Notes: generated by a model not told the origin, from the letters alone. DNA of 64,000 nucleotides from Roseivirga sp. UBA6052 (GCA_002427755.1 DIYO01000001.1:434001-498000), one strand, 5' to 3'; numbered from the stretch's first letter, positions 43,470 to 52,423 are shown. Numbers and translations are program-made.

Positions 43470-43648
43470 AGAATAATCCAAAGTACAAAAGCGATAATTA
43501 GAATTACAGCAATCCAGACATCTCCCTTGGCCTGAGTAGGAAACTCATACTGGCATATGGGGCAAACTTTACTATCTGCATCTATCTCCATTGCACAAGA
43601 AGGACACTCTTTCTTTTTCACTCTTCTACTTTTGTGTAATTTAATCAA
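43466..43648 (-). CDS. small zinc-ribbon membrane protein
   Basis: This 60-residue product has a zinc ribbon (CPSC near residue 15, CPIC near residue 30) and one C-terminal membrane span (~44-60). The start is uncertain: TTG at 43648 abuts the ATG of the divergent VOC gene, while GTG at 43621 would give a 51-residue form beginning directly before KKKECPSC. Its function is unknown. It overlaps the preceding lipoprotein gene by four bases at the 3' end. Confidence 0.65.
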   Translation of the reverse strand: MIKLHKSRRVKKKECPSCAMEIDADSKVCPICQYEFPTQAKGDVWIAVILIIAFVLWIIL

Positions 43649-44017
43649 ATGGGTGTAAATGCTAACATCAGAGGAATTGAACCGGTTCTACCCTCTCGAG
43701 ATATCTCTAGAGACTTAGAATGGCATGAGCAGTATACGGGCTTTACCAAATCATTTGGAGACCACATGTATGCAGGTATTTCCAGAGATCAGTTATGTAT
43801 ACACCTGCAATGGCATGCCGATAACGAAGATGATCCTTTATTGGGCGGTTCGGTGATAAAAATCTTTGTGAATGACTTATCCCCTTTTATAGAGGAATTT
43901 ATAAAAAGAGGAACCATCGAAGAAGAGCGTGTCATGAGAAACACACCCTGGGGAACCCATGAATTCGGTTTCCACGACCTCAACAAGAATGCAATTTACT
44001 TTGTACAAGACATATGA
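43649..44017 (+). CDS. VOC/glyoxalase-superfamily protein
   Basis: This 122-residue protein has the beta-alpha-beta-beta-beta repeats of the vicinal-oxygen-chelate fold (IEPVLPSRDISRDLEWHEQYTGF at the N-terminus; TPWGTHEFGFHDLNKNAIYFVQ at the end, a typical closing motif). It resembles bleomycin-resistance/glyoxalase-like proteins; the metal and substrate are unknown. It is the first of three genes whose ends overlap by 4 and 8 bases, together with two NTF2-like proteins. Confidence 0.85.
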   Translation: MGVNANIRGIEPVLPSRDISRDLEWHEQYTGFTKSFGDHMYAGISRDQLCIHLQWHADNEDDPLLGGSVIKIFVNDLSPFIEEFIKRGTIEEERVMRNTPWGTHEFGFHDLNKNAIYFVQDI

Positions 44018-44376
44018 GTTCTCCTAAAGCACTAATTCAAGCATGGGTATCGGCCTTTAATCGGGCAGATGCTGAAGCCATTGCCCAATACTACCATCCC
44101 GATGCTGTGAATCACCAAGTAGCTAACGAACCTATTGTGGGCAAAGAGAACATATACCAAATGTTTAAAAACGAATTCGAAGCAGCCGAAATGACCTGTA
44201 TAATCGAGAACATCTTTGAAGATGGTGATTGGGGTATATTGGAATGGAAAGACCCATTAAGTTTGAGAGGTTGCGGATTTTTTCAATTCGAAAATGGTTT
44301 AATCAAGTTCCAAAGAGGCTATTGGGACAAACTCAGTTTTTTAAGAATGCATAAACTCCCTATCCCCAATGAGTAA
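44014..44376 (+). CDS. NTF2-like (SnoaL-type) protein 1
   Basis: This 120-residue protein has the cone-shaped alpha+beta fold of the NTF2/SnoaL superfamily: ALIQAWVSAFNRADAEAIAQYYHPDAVNH followed by paired strands and a C-terminal IKFQRGYWDKL. Members are small enzymes or ligand-binding proteins; the function here is unknown. It overlaps the VOC gene (ATGA) and the next NTF2-like gene, so the three are co-translated. Confidence 0.82.
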   Translation: MSSPKALIQAWVSAFNRADAEAIAQYYHPDAVNHQVANEPIVGKENIYQMFKNEFEAAEMTCIIENIFEDGDWGILEWKDPLSLRGCGFFQFENGLIKFQRGYWDKLSFLRMHKLPIPNE

Positions 44377-44824
44377 AGAAATCATACAACAGTTTTATTC
44401 CGCCTTTCAAAAGTTAGATGCAGAGGCAATGGCTAAACTATATCATCCTGATGTTGAATTTGAAGATCCCGCTTTCGGTAAGTTGAATGGTGAACACGCT
44501 GCCAATATGTGGCGTATGCTATGTACAAATCAAAAAGATAAAGGGATGGTGATAGAATTTGAAGTGACATCTGCTGCTTCTGCTCACTGGGAGCCTATTT
44601 ATACTTTTTCGAAAACCGGTAGAAAAGTCCATAACAAGATTGATACGCTTATGGAGTTTAAAGACGGACTGATCATTAAGCATATTGATGATTTCAACTT
44701 GCATAGTTGGGCCAAACAAGCCTTAGGTTTTCAAGGTGCACTTATTGGATGGACAGGGTTTTTCAAAAAGAAATTACAAGGGCAGACCAATCATCTTTTA
44801 AAGAAATTTGAAAGTACGCTCTAA
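44369..44824 (+). CDS. NTF2-like (SnoaL-type) protein 2
   Basis: This 151-residue protein repeats the NTF2 pattern (IIQQFYSAFQKLDAEAMAKLYHPDVEFEDPAFGKLNG), and the end IIKHIDDFNLHSWAKQALG is seen in ketosteroid-isomerase-like members. Sequence outside the first helix differs from the preceding gene, so the two may be an old duplication or merely relatives. It overlaps the previous gene by eight bases. The function is unknown; a small-molecule isomerase or binding role is inference. Confidence 0.82.
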   Translation: MSKEIIQQFYSAFQKLDAEAMAKLYHPDVEFEDPAFGKLNGEHAANMWRMLCTNQKDKGMVIEFEVTSAASAHWEPIYTFSKTGRKVHNKIDTLMEFKDGLIIKHIDDFNLHSWAKQALGFQGALIGWTGFFKKKLQGQTNHLLKKFESTL

Positions 44825-44854
44825 TCACAATTAGTATTTAAACATAAAGGTCTA

Positions 44855-46276
44855 ATGAAGAAACTCGTATTCTTAACCATAATCACTTTCGTTGCATTTT
44901 CTTGCAATACACCTGAAAAAGAGATTTCAGATAGCCATGATAGCCGATTTGAACGCATCCTCAGCTCTCTACAACCAAACTTTCAAGTTGAAGGGCAAGA
45001 AACACCTACATTCTCTTTAGAAGAAAGAATGCGTGAATTGCGTATTCCCGGAGTAAGTATTGCTTTTGCTTATGAAGGTGAAGTCGTTTGGGCCAAAGGC
45101 TTTGGTATGGCAGATATAGCTGGTAACAGAAAAATGAATTCAGAAACCATGCTTTTGGCTGGCTCTATTTCCAAACCGGTGGCCGCTATAAGAGCACATC
45201 AGATGGTCGAGTCCGGAGTTTTTGATCTAGATGCCAACGTAAATGACTACCTCAAAAGCTGGCAATTACCTGACAATGAGTTTACTAATAACGAAAAAGT
45301 TACCCTAAGGAGAATCTTAAATCATACAGCCGGGCTGACTGTTTGGGGCTTCCCCGGTTACGACAAAGGTGATGAAATACCAAGTACACAAGATGTATTG
45401 GATGGAAACGGAAATACTGATGCGGTAAGGGTTTATAAAGAACCGGGTGAAAGTTGGATGTACTCGGGTGGTGGTTATACCATTATGCAATTAATGATCA
45501 GTGAAAACGAAGACATCTCTTTTGTAGAGAGTTTACAGCAAAATGTTCTAGATAAAATGAACATGTCTAAGAGCACTTATGCTAATCCTTTATTAAAGGA
45601 ATATCACGAGATAGCAGCAACGGGTTATAGAAGAAATGGAAACGAAGTAGAAGGCAAATGGCCGATATATCCCGAAATGGCAGCGGCAGGTCTCTGGACC
45701 ACTCCTACCCAATTGGTACAGTATGGCATCGAAATTCAGGAGATCTATGCCAATAAAAAGGACGGTATACTGAAGTATGAAACCGTAGAAGAAATGCTTG
45801 AGCCTGGAATGAATGATTGGGGATTAGGGCCACAAACTGATAAGGACTTCTTTGGACACGGTGGAGCAGATGAAGGTTTTAGAGCGAACCTAGTTGCCTC
45901 TAAAGAGAAACCAATTGCCATGGTGGTAATGGTAAATTCAGACTTCGGCCTCATCATTCGTGAAATCGAATTAGCGATAGCTAAAGAGTATGGTTTAAAT
46001 ATTCAACCTGACAGGAGAAAACCAATGACGCTATCTGAGGAAGAAATGCAGGCCTATGTGGGTAAATATGAGCTTGAGATAGGGCCTTGTGAAATAAGTC
46101 TTGTAGATGGCGAATTACAATTAAGTGCACCTTATGTTAATCCGCCCGTACCACTCTACGCCAGTACAAAAGAGCGATTATTCCATGGTATAGATGGAAC
46201 ATGGTTAGAATTTAAATTTGAGGATGGAGAAGTCGTAAGCTTTGAAGTAGATAACTACACTGCCACAAAGCAATAA
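44855..46276 (+). CDS. class C beta-lactamase-like serine hydrolase, lipoprotein
   Basis: This 473-residue protein has a lipobox signal (VAFSCNT, Cys17) and the active site of the beta-lactamase/PBP-like family: SISK with Ser104 and Lys107, YSG with Tyr203, and the HGG element (FFGHGGADEGF). The C-terminal ~90 residues form a beta-rich domain often attached to such esterases/peptidases. These proteins commonly hydrolyse D-amino-acid peptides or esters; true beta-lactam resistance is not implied. It follows the NTF2-like genes by 30 bases and ends in a bidirectional terminator. Confidence 0.9.
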   Translation: MKKLVFLTIITFVAFSCNTPEKEISDSHDSRFERILSSLQPNFQVEGQETPTFSLEERMRELRIPGVSIAFAYEGEVVWAKGFGMADIAGNRKMNSETMLLAGSISKPVAAIRAHQMVESGVFDLDANVNDYLKSWQLPDNEFTNNEKVTLRRILNHTAGLTVWGFPGYDKGDEIPSTQDVLDGNGNTDAVRVYKEPGESWMYSGGGYTIMQLMISENEDISFVESLQQNVLDKMNMSKSTYANPLLKEYHEIAATGYRRNGNEVEGKWPIYPEMAAAGLWTTPTQLVQYGIEIQEIYANKKDGILKYETVEEMLEPGMNDWGLGPQTDKDFFGHGGADEGFRANLVASKEKPIAMVVMVNSDFGLIIREIELAIAKEYGLNIQPDRRKPMTLSEEEMQAYVGKYELEIGPCEISLVDGELQLSAPYVNPPVPLYASTKERLFHGIDGTWLEFKFEDGEVVSFEVDNYTATKQ

Positions 46277-46300
46277 GTATTAATCCCAAATGAAACTAAT

Positions 46301-46330
46301 AAAGCCATTAGCCACTAGGTTAATGGCTTT
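46301..46330. terminator. bidirectional terminator hairpin
   Basis: AAAGCCATTA (46301-46310) pairs with TAATGGCTTT (46321-46330) over a 10-base loop, between the convergent serine hydrolase and release-factor genes. The stem resembles that at 32135-32157. Confidence 0.75.
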
Positions 46331-46753
46331 TCAGTAATCAGGTTTTCTACGATTGGCCTTTTTATCTGAATGCTTCTTTTTTGAATTCAACCTCTCTTGA
46401 ATTGCCGACTTGGAAGGCTTCGTTTTCTTTCTTGGCTTAGGGTCTGTGAAAGCTTTCTCAAGAAGTTTTTTGAAAGTTTTGGTTGCTTCTTCCCTATTTC
46501 TCAGCTGACTTCTATGTTTTTCTGAGTGTATCAAAATGGCATACTCACTTGTGAGTTTCGAACGCCATTTGGTTAACAAACGGTCTTTCTCTGCAGGATT
46601 GAGCAATTCTGATTGGGTAACCAAGAACTTTAAGGTGACTCTGGTTTCTACCTTATTAACGTTCTGCCCCCCAGGCCCTGAACTTCTAGAGGTTTGAAAC
46701 TGAAACTCGGAGCTAAAATCTCTTGCTGCTATTTCCTTAGGATTGAAATTCAT
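46331..46753 (-). CDS. arfB: ribosome-rescue peptidyl-tRNA hydrolase (ArfB/YaeJ)
   Basis: This 140-residue protein has the GGQ motif (Gly28-Gly29-Gln30 within SSGPGGQNVNKVETRV) that triggers hydrolysis of peptidyl-tRNA, followed by the conserved strand-loop of release-factor domain 3. A lysine/arginine-rich C-terminal tail (~100-140) inserts in the mRNA channel of stalled ribosomes in the known protein. Length matches ArfB rather than full release factors. It is a single gene between a terminator and the Dabb gene. Confidence 0.94.
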   Translation of the reverse strand: MNFNPKEIAARDFSSEFQFQTSRSSGPGGQNVNKVETRVTLKFLVTQSELLNPAEKDRLLTKWRSKLTSEYAILIHSEKHRSQLRNREEATKTFKKLLEKAFTDPKPRKKTKPSKSAIQERLNSKKKHSDKKANRRKPDY

Positions 46754-46820
46754 TCTAATGAAAACCTAGCATTGGTATTATTCTTCTCAATGCATTAATA
46801 ACCTAAACACTAAAAATTGA

Positions 46821-47195
46821 TCACTTTACCATATAATCCACCACAACAACATCCTCAACCAATACTCCATGCGTTTCTACAAATGCCTGATGAGCAGGAT
46901 GCGGCAAGTAGATATCCCTATCTTCTTCATTGGCAAAGGTCAATTGGAAAATATGAGTCATGCCTTTATCTAATCCTTCAGGGCTATTTTGAAGCCCCCA
47001 TTCAAAAGCTTGAATCTCTTCGATCTCATTCTCTAAATTCTCAAAGGCGGTGATTAAAGCCTCGATCTGCGCTTCAGTGGCATCTGGTTTAAACTTAAAA
47101 CAAACCACATGTCTCAACTGGGCTGAACTTTGGGTGGCAAAAATGGCAATGAAGGCCATGCCTAATACAAATGGGATAAGGAATTTGATTTTCAT
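46821..47195 (-). CDS. exported Dabb (stress-responsive A/B barrel) protein
   Basis: This 124-residue protein has a signal peptide (MKIKFLIPFVLGMAFIAIFATQSSAQ) and one ferredoxin-like Dabb domain: LRHVVCFKFKPDATEAQIEAL, then QAFEWGLQNSPEGLDKGMTHIFQLTF and YLPHPAHQAFVE, all typical of the family. Dabb proteins act as dimeric small-molecule enzymes or binding proteins; export is common in Bacteroidota. Its role is unknown. It is probably a single gene, bounded upstream by intergenic repeat material. Confidence 0.88.
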   Translation of the reverse strand: MKIKFLIPFVLGMAFIAIFATQSSAQLRHVVCFKFKPDATEAQIEALITAFENLENEIEEIQAFEWGLQNSPEGLDKGMTHIFQLTFANEEDRDIYLPHPAHQAFVETHGVLVEDVVVVDYMVK

Positions 47196-47309
47196 GTTCT
47201 GAAGATAGCTAAAAGTCGGAAGACCGAAGACGGAAGCGGAGGGTTACCAGTTGCGAGTGTATTCGTCCGATAGCTATCGATATGCGATTTGCGATTCGCA
47301 AAATATAAA

Positions 47310-47391
47310 CATCATTCAGAGGGAGGTAATTAACCGACCGAAGAATCTCCTCAATTTATTAGGGAGACTCTTCGCTTCGCTCTGCGTGACG
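47310..47391. repeat. intergenic palindromic repeat, copy C
   Basis: It begins CATCATTC and ends GCGTGACG. GAAGAATCTCCT is mirrored by AGGGAGACTCTTC. A separate 12-bp palindrome, CGATAGCTATCG (47268-47279), lies just upstream and is shared with 15770-15781. Confidence 0.6.
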
Positions 47392-47423
47392 TTCAGGGAG
47401 AAACTGATTTCCTGATCTCATGA

Positions 47424-48200
47424 TTATCTTAAGGCATTCAATGCCTGCTCCTTATACTTTCGTGAAATGTTCATCTCAATACCTCCTATTTGTACTTTCT
47501 CTTTTGTAAAAGAATCAATATGCTGTTTGTTTACTAAATAGGATCGGTGAATTCTGACAAAGTCTTTCGATAACTCTGCTTCCAGACTGGATATTGTAGC
47601 CTTGGAAATAACAACTCTTTCTGAAGTATGAATCTTAACATAGTCACTTAGGCTCTCAATATAAAGTACTTCAGATTCTTCCAAGCGTACCTGTTTGCGT
47701 TCACTTACTACCACAAAAGACTTGGAAGCTTCTTTTTCCTGTTCTTTCAGCAGGCCTTCATTGGTTTGTTTTTGTACTACAAAATGTTTGAAAAGCACGC
47801 TAAACCCATGAATAAAGACAATCGCGTATAGCAGCAGTGCCATGTTTAAGATATCAGCTACTTCGGGGCTGAGAGAAGTGAATTGATAATCACCGATAAG
47901 CACCAAGGCCAAAATAACCACCCAAGTCTCCAGATAAAGAGATACGATTAGGAGATAGAAAGCATAAAGCGCAAAGCTCTTATATCGAGCCGTCAGCAAA
48001 TACTTTGGCACTAGGTAATAATTAAAGAAACCAGATGTACCTAGGACAACAGGAAATAACATAGCACTAAAAAAGAGCGACTCTTGAATAGTGAAAGTGG
48101 TCTGAGCATATTTGGCCACTAACAATGCAAATACCACAAGCCAAAGTACGGCCAGCCGAAGTAACTTCATGGTGCGATTTTTCTCAATTTTGCCTATCAT
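47424..48200 (-). CDS. membrane LytTR transcriptional regulator
   Basis: This 258-residue protein (an alternative start at 48170 would remove 10 residues) has four to five membrane spans in the first ~145 residues, then a LytTR DNA-binding domain (~165-258): VLYIESLSDYVKIHTSERVV, LSKDFVRIHRSYLVNKQHIDSF and ISRKYKEQAL are typical. No receiver domain or kinase is present, so it is probably a one-component membrane-bound regulator. Its ligand and targets are unknown; the divergent ExbB/MotA-like gene 108 bases away is a possible target. The two genes share a short promoter region. Confidence 0.88.
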   Translation of the reverse strand: MIGKIEKNRTMKLLRLAVLWLVVFALLVAKYAQTTFTIQESLFFSAMLFPVVLGTSGFFNYYLVPKYLLTARYKSFALYAFYLLIVSLYLETWVVILALVLIGDYQFTSLSPEVADILNMALLLYAIVFIHGFSVLFKHFVVQKQTNEGLLKEQEKEASKSFVVVSERKQVRLEESEVLYIESLSDYVKIHTSERVVISKATISSLEAELSKDFVRIHRSYLVNKQHIDSFTKEKVQIGGIEMNISRKYKEQALNALR

Positions 48201-48308
48201 GTCAATGAATTCAATTGAAAATCGATGACCGACAGGATTAGGATGGTATTTGACATTGTCTTTAACACAGCCTCAAAGCTAGTTTTACCTCGATAATTCT
48301 TTAGAAAG

Positions 48309-48683
48309 ATGGTAAAATTATTTATTCAAGGCGATCCCCTTTATATGACAGCCCTTTCGGTGCCTTTAATCATTATGCTCATTTATTGTGTGATAGATTT
48401 TAGGCAGAGACCTTTTGAATTTAAGCGATTAACAGTTGGCGATTGGCGACTTAAAGCGGTTCAATCGACAGGACTTTTCGCGCTAATTTTCGGGCTTTTT
48501 ATTCAGTTCTTAGGGCTTTATGGAGCATTAGAAGCTATAGAAGTCTGGGGTCAAGTTGAGGCAAAGATGCTTTTTGATGGGATCTGCATTTCCTTTATAC
48601 CAATGGGTTATGGTTTGATCATCTTTCTAATCAGCAGAATGATCATTTATGGAGTATGTAAACAAGTACGACTCCAAGCTTAA
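48309..48683 (+). CDS. MotA/TolQ/ExbB-like small membrane protein
   Basis: This 124-residue protein has three membrane spans (~13-27, ~54-75, ~96-114). The segment QSTGLFALIFGLFIQFLGLY and the following ML.DGI..SFIPMGYGLIIFLIS match the conserved membrane block of MotA/TolQ/ExbB-type proton-channel proteins that I recall in Bacteroidota. It lacks the long cytoplasmic loop of true ExbB, and there is no ExbD/TolR partner next to it. It may be a degenerate relative. It is followed by the PAF-acetylhydrolase-like gene after 29 bases. Confidence 0.7.
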   Translation: MVKLFIQGDPLYMTALSVPLIIMLIYCVIDFRQRPFEFKRLTVGDWRLKAVQSTGLFALIFGLFIQFLGLYGALEAIEVWGQVEAKMLFDGICISFIPMGYGLIIFLISRMIIYGVCKQVRLQA

Positions 48684-48712
48684 TCAATTCACCATTTAAA
48701 ACTCATTTTAAC

Positions 48713-50134
48713 ATGCAACTGATCGAATCAGCTTTAGCACTCTGTGTGCTTATTCAATTGATTTTTCTATTCATTCCCAAAAAGGAAAAGCAAATCTTCG
48801 CCTTTATTGGTCTTGGGCTACTCGCCTTCCATTTTATTCTTGGAGAAGGACGATGGCAAATGGCCTTTATTTATCTAATCGAAGTCATCCTTATCATGAT
48901 CTTCCTGAAAGGGATAAAAGCCAAAAAATGGCCCAGAATTCTAGGAACATTCTTCTCGGTTCTTGCATTGGCTATTTCTATCATACTTACCAATGCATTA
49001 CCCATTTTCACTTTACCTGAAACCTCAGGATCATACAACGTTGGACTCTCTAAACTATACCTTAAGGTTGAAGACAGATCCGAAATCACAACTGAAGATC
49101 CTACCGATAAGCGAGAACTCATGGTGAATGTGTGGTACCCAACTGAATCAAACATTACAGGCAACGAACAGTATTTGCCCGATGTTGAAAGAGAAGGCTT
49201 TGCCATGAAATATGGACTTCCTTCGAAGGCTTTTAACTATTTAGATAACATATCTACTCAACACCAGCTAGACGCTGAACCTGCGAATGGTGAGTTTCCG
49301 GTATTGGTATTCTCTCCAGGTTACTATACACCGGCATCTGGCTATCTGACTATGATAGAAGAGCTGGTAAGCCATGGATTTGTCATTTTTAACTTGATTA
49401 CTCCTCACGAAACCATGGGTCTTGAATACCCTGACGGACGAAAAGTGTTCTTTAACCAAACATTTAATGAAAGCAATAGCTGGAATTGGAATAATGAGGT
49501 GGCCAAAGCAGTAGAGACTTTACAGAATGCCTCAAACGAATCGGTAGCCAGAGAAGCGACACAGCGCATTGTGAACTCTTATGGAGGTGATATCGTTAAG
49601 CGATGGGCATTAGATATCACTAACCTAATTGATGAATTACCTAGACTCAATTCAGACACATCATTTCCACTAACAGGACAATTAAACCTGGATCAACTGG
49701 CTACATATGGCCATTCCATTGGAGGTGCTGCCGCTGTAGAAGCTGCTATCTTCGATGAGCGCATCAAAGCAGCTATAAACTTAGATGGTTCCCAATGGGG
49801 TAGTTTAATGAACAACCCTTTGAATAAGCCAGGGGCATTGATCAGTTCGAACGCAACGGATGACAGACCTGATCCGAATCAATACATTTTCCAAGCTAGC
49901 ATTGGCCCTGATTTCCACAACTTGGTGCTTGACAAAACAGGGCACAGCAACTTTAGCGATATTCCATTTATGATCAATGTCTCTCAACTCAATGAAGCAG
50001 GAAGTTTAGATCCTGAGTTGGCCGTAAAGTCCACCAATCAATTCTTAATCAGTTTTTTTAGTAAGTATCTATTAGGTTTAGAAATAGATCTTAGAGATAA
50101 AATTGAATCTGATTCAAATCTAAATTATCGCTAA
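48713..50134 (+). CDS. PAF-acetylhydrolase II-like alpha/beta hydrolase with membrane anchor
   Basis: This 473-residue protein has three to four N-terminal membrane spans (~1-90) and then an alpha/beta hydrolase of the platelet-activating-factor acetylhydrolase isoform II type: MVNVWYPTE (~137), the oxyanion segment FPVLVFSPGY, and the nucleophile elbow GHSIGGAAAVEAA. An acidic residue in INLDGSQWG and a late His (DKTGHSNFSD) complete a plausible triad. The family cleaves short acyl esters of phospholipids or similar lipids. It lies 29 bases after the MotA/ExbB-like gene and ends before a strong terminator. Confidence 0.85.
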   Translation: MQLIESALALCVLIQLIFLFIPKKEKQIFAFIGLGLLAFHFILGEGRWQMAFIYLIEVILIMIFLKGIKAKKWPRILGTFFSVLALAISIILTNALPIFTLPETSGSYNVGLSKLYLKVEDRSEITTEDPTDKRELMVNVWYPTESNITGNEQYLPDVEREGFAMKYGLPSKAFNYLDNISTQHQLDAEPANGEFPVLVFSPGYYTPASGYLTMIEELVSHGFVIFNLITPHETMGLEYPDGRKVFFNQTFNESNSWNWNNEVAKAVETLQNASNESVAREATQRIVNSYGGDIVKRWALDITNLIDELPRLNSDTSFPLTGQLNLDQLATYGHSIGGAAAVEAAIFDERIKAAINLDGSQWGSLMNNPLNKPGALISSNATDDRPDPNQYIFQASIGPDFHNLVLDKTGHSNFSDIPFMINVSQLNEAGSLDPELAVKSTNQFLISFFSKYLLGLEIDLRDKIESDSNLNYR

Positions 50135-50221
50135 CAACTTTCTTGGGATTCGCATTCTGTTGTAACTATTTGAATGAGGTACAACAGGAGCCCTAAAATT
50201 TTAAAGTGACTATTAAAACAC

Positions 50222-50257
50222 AAAAGCATTCTTCTCTTAATGGAGAAGAATGCTTTT
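50222..50257. terminator. strong bidirectional terminator hairpin
   Basis: AAAAGCATTCTTCTC (50222-50236) pairs perfectly with GAGAAGAATGCTTTT (50243-50257) around a six-base loop. It separates the convergent alpha/beta hydrolase and S9 peptidase genes. Confidence 0.85.
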
Positions 50258-50276
50258 ATACGACTGTTTCTAATTC

Positions 50277-52403
50277 TTAATACGAACTTTTAAGTGAGTT
50301 TTTATTCTCTCTCTTAATTCCCATTTTTTCGTTCTTATTCATTACTAAGTGCTCAATAAAGAACTCCATCATTCGGTCTCTCGAAACGGCCGTATGTCCT
50401 CTGTCAGGACCAACCTGAACTTCGAAACTCTTACCGGCATCTTGCAACGCTTTAATCAATTGCAATGAATTAGACGGGTGCACATTGTTGTCTGCTGTAC
50501 CATAATAGATCAACATCTCTCCTTTCAGGTTGCCCGCATATTTCATCAAATTGAAGGCATCGTACCCCGCTTTATTATTCTCTAGGGTGTTCATGTAACG
50601 CTCAGTGTAGATGTTATCATAATTGATCCAATCCGTAACAGCCGAATTAACCACAGCAGCATGGTAAACATCTGGGAACCTCAGCAAGCTCATAGCAGCA
50701 GTGGTTCCACCATAAGACGTACCGTATACACCTACTCTATCCTTATCGAAGTACGGACGATCATAAAGTGACTTGATACCTTCCGCAAAGTCGTCTTGCT
50801 CTACTATACCAAGGTTACCATAAAGCTGATCAAGCAATCGCTTACCTCTACCACGAACATTTCGTCCATCGATATCTACTACCAAGAAACCATACTCAGT
50901 CAATGGATTAGGGAAAGTAAAGTTCTCTCTAAACTCATTGGTTGCAGGTCCACCATAATTGGCTAAAATCAGTGGATACTTCTTGTTAGGATCGAAATTA
51001 GAAGGGAAATGCAACAAACCATGCAATTCTGTTACACCATCTGCCGAAGTAAATGTAAAGGCTTCAACTGTCTTCAGTCCTAGCTCCTGCCATTTGGTAA
51101 TGTCGCTTTCAGCTAAGGTAGCTAGTTCCTTACCTTTTGCTGAGATGAGCTTAGTAACGGGTGGTGTATCATGTGTTTGTTGAATATCTATAAAATGCTT
51201 GCCATCAGGCGATACATTGACAGAGTGATTTAGCGTTGGATCGGTTAATCGTGTATCTTTTGTTCCATCGAGATTTACTCTGTGCAACTGCATTTTCATG
51301 TGGTTATCACCACTTCTGGCCATGTAATACATTACACCATCAGCTTCATCTACACGGATAATATTATTTACTTCAAATCCGTGCTGCGTAATCGGATTTA
51401 CTAAAGTGCCATCCCAGTTGTACAGGTAGTAATTGTTAAAACCTGTTCTTTCAGAAGCCCAGATAAAATGCTTTCCATCTTCTAGAACACGAATCTCTGG
51501 TGTGTTCTTGGCAAAGCTTGGTAACCATTCTTCTCTTACTACAACTCTCGTTTCACCTGTTTCAGGATTACCAGCACGGTATTCCATTATATCTTGCTTA
51601 CGGTTCGTGCTGTGATATAAAAACTCTTTACCGTCAGGCGTCCAGTCCATTCCGTAGAGGTAGGTACCTAACGGCCCATCTTCAAATCCTTTGCCGTCTC
51701 TCACATCAAACTGGGTGATCTTCTTAGCGTCTAAATCATAAACCATAAGATCTACCGGTAGATTAGGCTCGCCCACCTTAGGGTAAGACATTATCTCCAA
51801 TGAGTCATACAGATTCAACTGCTCCAAAAGCACATAGTATTGCTTAGCTCCTTTTTCGTTGAACTTGTAAAAAGCCACCTTCTTGCTATCAGGAGACCAC
51901 CACATGGCTGTATTCTGTCCAAGCTCTTCTCCATAAACCCAAGTAGCAATTCCATACTTGTTCATATTGTCGAAATTGCCATCAGTTGTTATAGCAATTG
52001 GATCAGTTCCATCAGGCTTACTGAGGTACATGTTTCTATTTTCAGTGTAAGCTTTCCAATTGCCATCAGGAGACATGGCAGATGGATATTGACGCCCTCT
52101 TGCAGGCCTCCAAGCTCTTGGTCTTCTTTCTTGGCGAGGTGGAGTTCCCATATCGGTCATCCCTCCTTTTTTCACATCATACTGCCAAAGCTTGCCGTCT
52201 CTAACAAATTGAAATGTCTTGCTATCATCCGCCCAAGAAGCGTACACAATTCCAGGCTTCACTGAGCTTCTGATCTGAGGAGCCATTTTAGCATATTGAT
52301 CATAACCCGGCATGTTCTTCAGCTTGTCTTGTGCATGAAGCTGAACCCCTGTTAAGCAGATCAGGAGTGCCAAAAAGATTGGTTTTAAGATTTTGTTTAG
52401 CAT
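50277..52403 (-). CDS. S9 family peptidase (DPP-IV-like), exported
   Basis: This 708-residue protein has a signal peptide (MLNKILKPIFLALLICLTGVQLHAQ), a DPP-IV-type N-terminal beta-propeller with WSPDSKKVAFYKFNE and a tetra-segment arrangement, and a C-terminal alpha/beta hydrolase. The triad is Ser in YGTSYGGT, Asp in YYGTADNNVHP and His in RGHTAVSRDR. The family releases dipeptides, usually X-Pro, from peptide N-termini. It is a single gene with a terminator and a near-perfect 22-bp palindrome just upstream of its start. It is distinct from the S9 gene at 13191 (different propeller type). Confidence 0.92.
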   Translation of the reverse strand: MLNKILKPIFLALLICLTGVQLHAQDKLKNMPGYDQYAKMAPQIRSSVKPGIVYASWADDSKTFQFVRDGKLWQYDVKKGGMTDMGTPPRQERRPRAWRPARGRQYPSAMSPDGNWKAYTENRNMYLSKPDGTDPIAITTDGNFDNMNKYGIATWVYGEELGQNTAMWWSPDSKKVAFYKFNEKGAKQYYVLLEQLNLYDSLEIMSYPKVGEPNLPVDLMVYDLDAKKITQFDVRDGKGFEDGPLGTYLYGMDWTPDGKEFLYHSTNRKQDIMEYRAGNPETGETRVVVREEWLPSFAKNTPEIRVLEDGKHFIWASERTGFNNYYLYNWDGTLVNPITQHGFEVNNIIRVDEADGVMYYMARSGDNHMKMQLHRVNLDGTKDTRLTDPTLNHSVNVSPDGKHFIDIQQTHDTPPVTKLISAKGKELATLAESDITKWQELGLKTVEAFTFTSADGVTELHGLLHFPSNFDPNKKYPLILANYGGPATNEFRENFTFPNPLTEYGFLVVDIDGRNVRGRGKRLLDQLYGNLGIVEQDDFAEGIKSLYDRPYFDKDRVGVYGTSYGGTTAAMSLLRFPDVYHAAVVNSAVTDWINYDNIYTERYMNTLENNKAGYDAFNLMKYAGNLKGEMLIYYGTADNNVHPSNSLQLIKALQDAGKSFEVQVGPDRGHTAVSRDRMMEFFIEHLVMNKNEKMGIKRENKNSLKSSY

Positions 52404-52423
52404 AAAATACTAGTCTTAGATTC

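Noticed and set aside
44855..46276. true beta-lactamase resistance gene
   Set aside because: The fold is shared by many esterases and D-peptidases, and the extra C-terminal beta domain fits those better.
46817..47053. plus-strand open frame opposite the Dabb gene
   Set aside because: The minus-strand Dabb domain and signal peptide explain the coding here.
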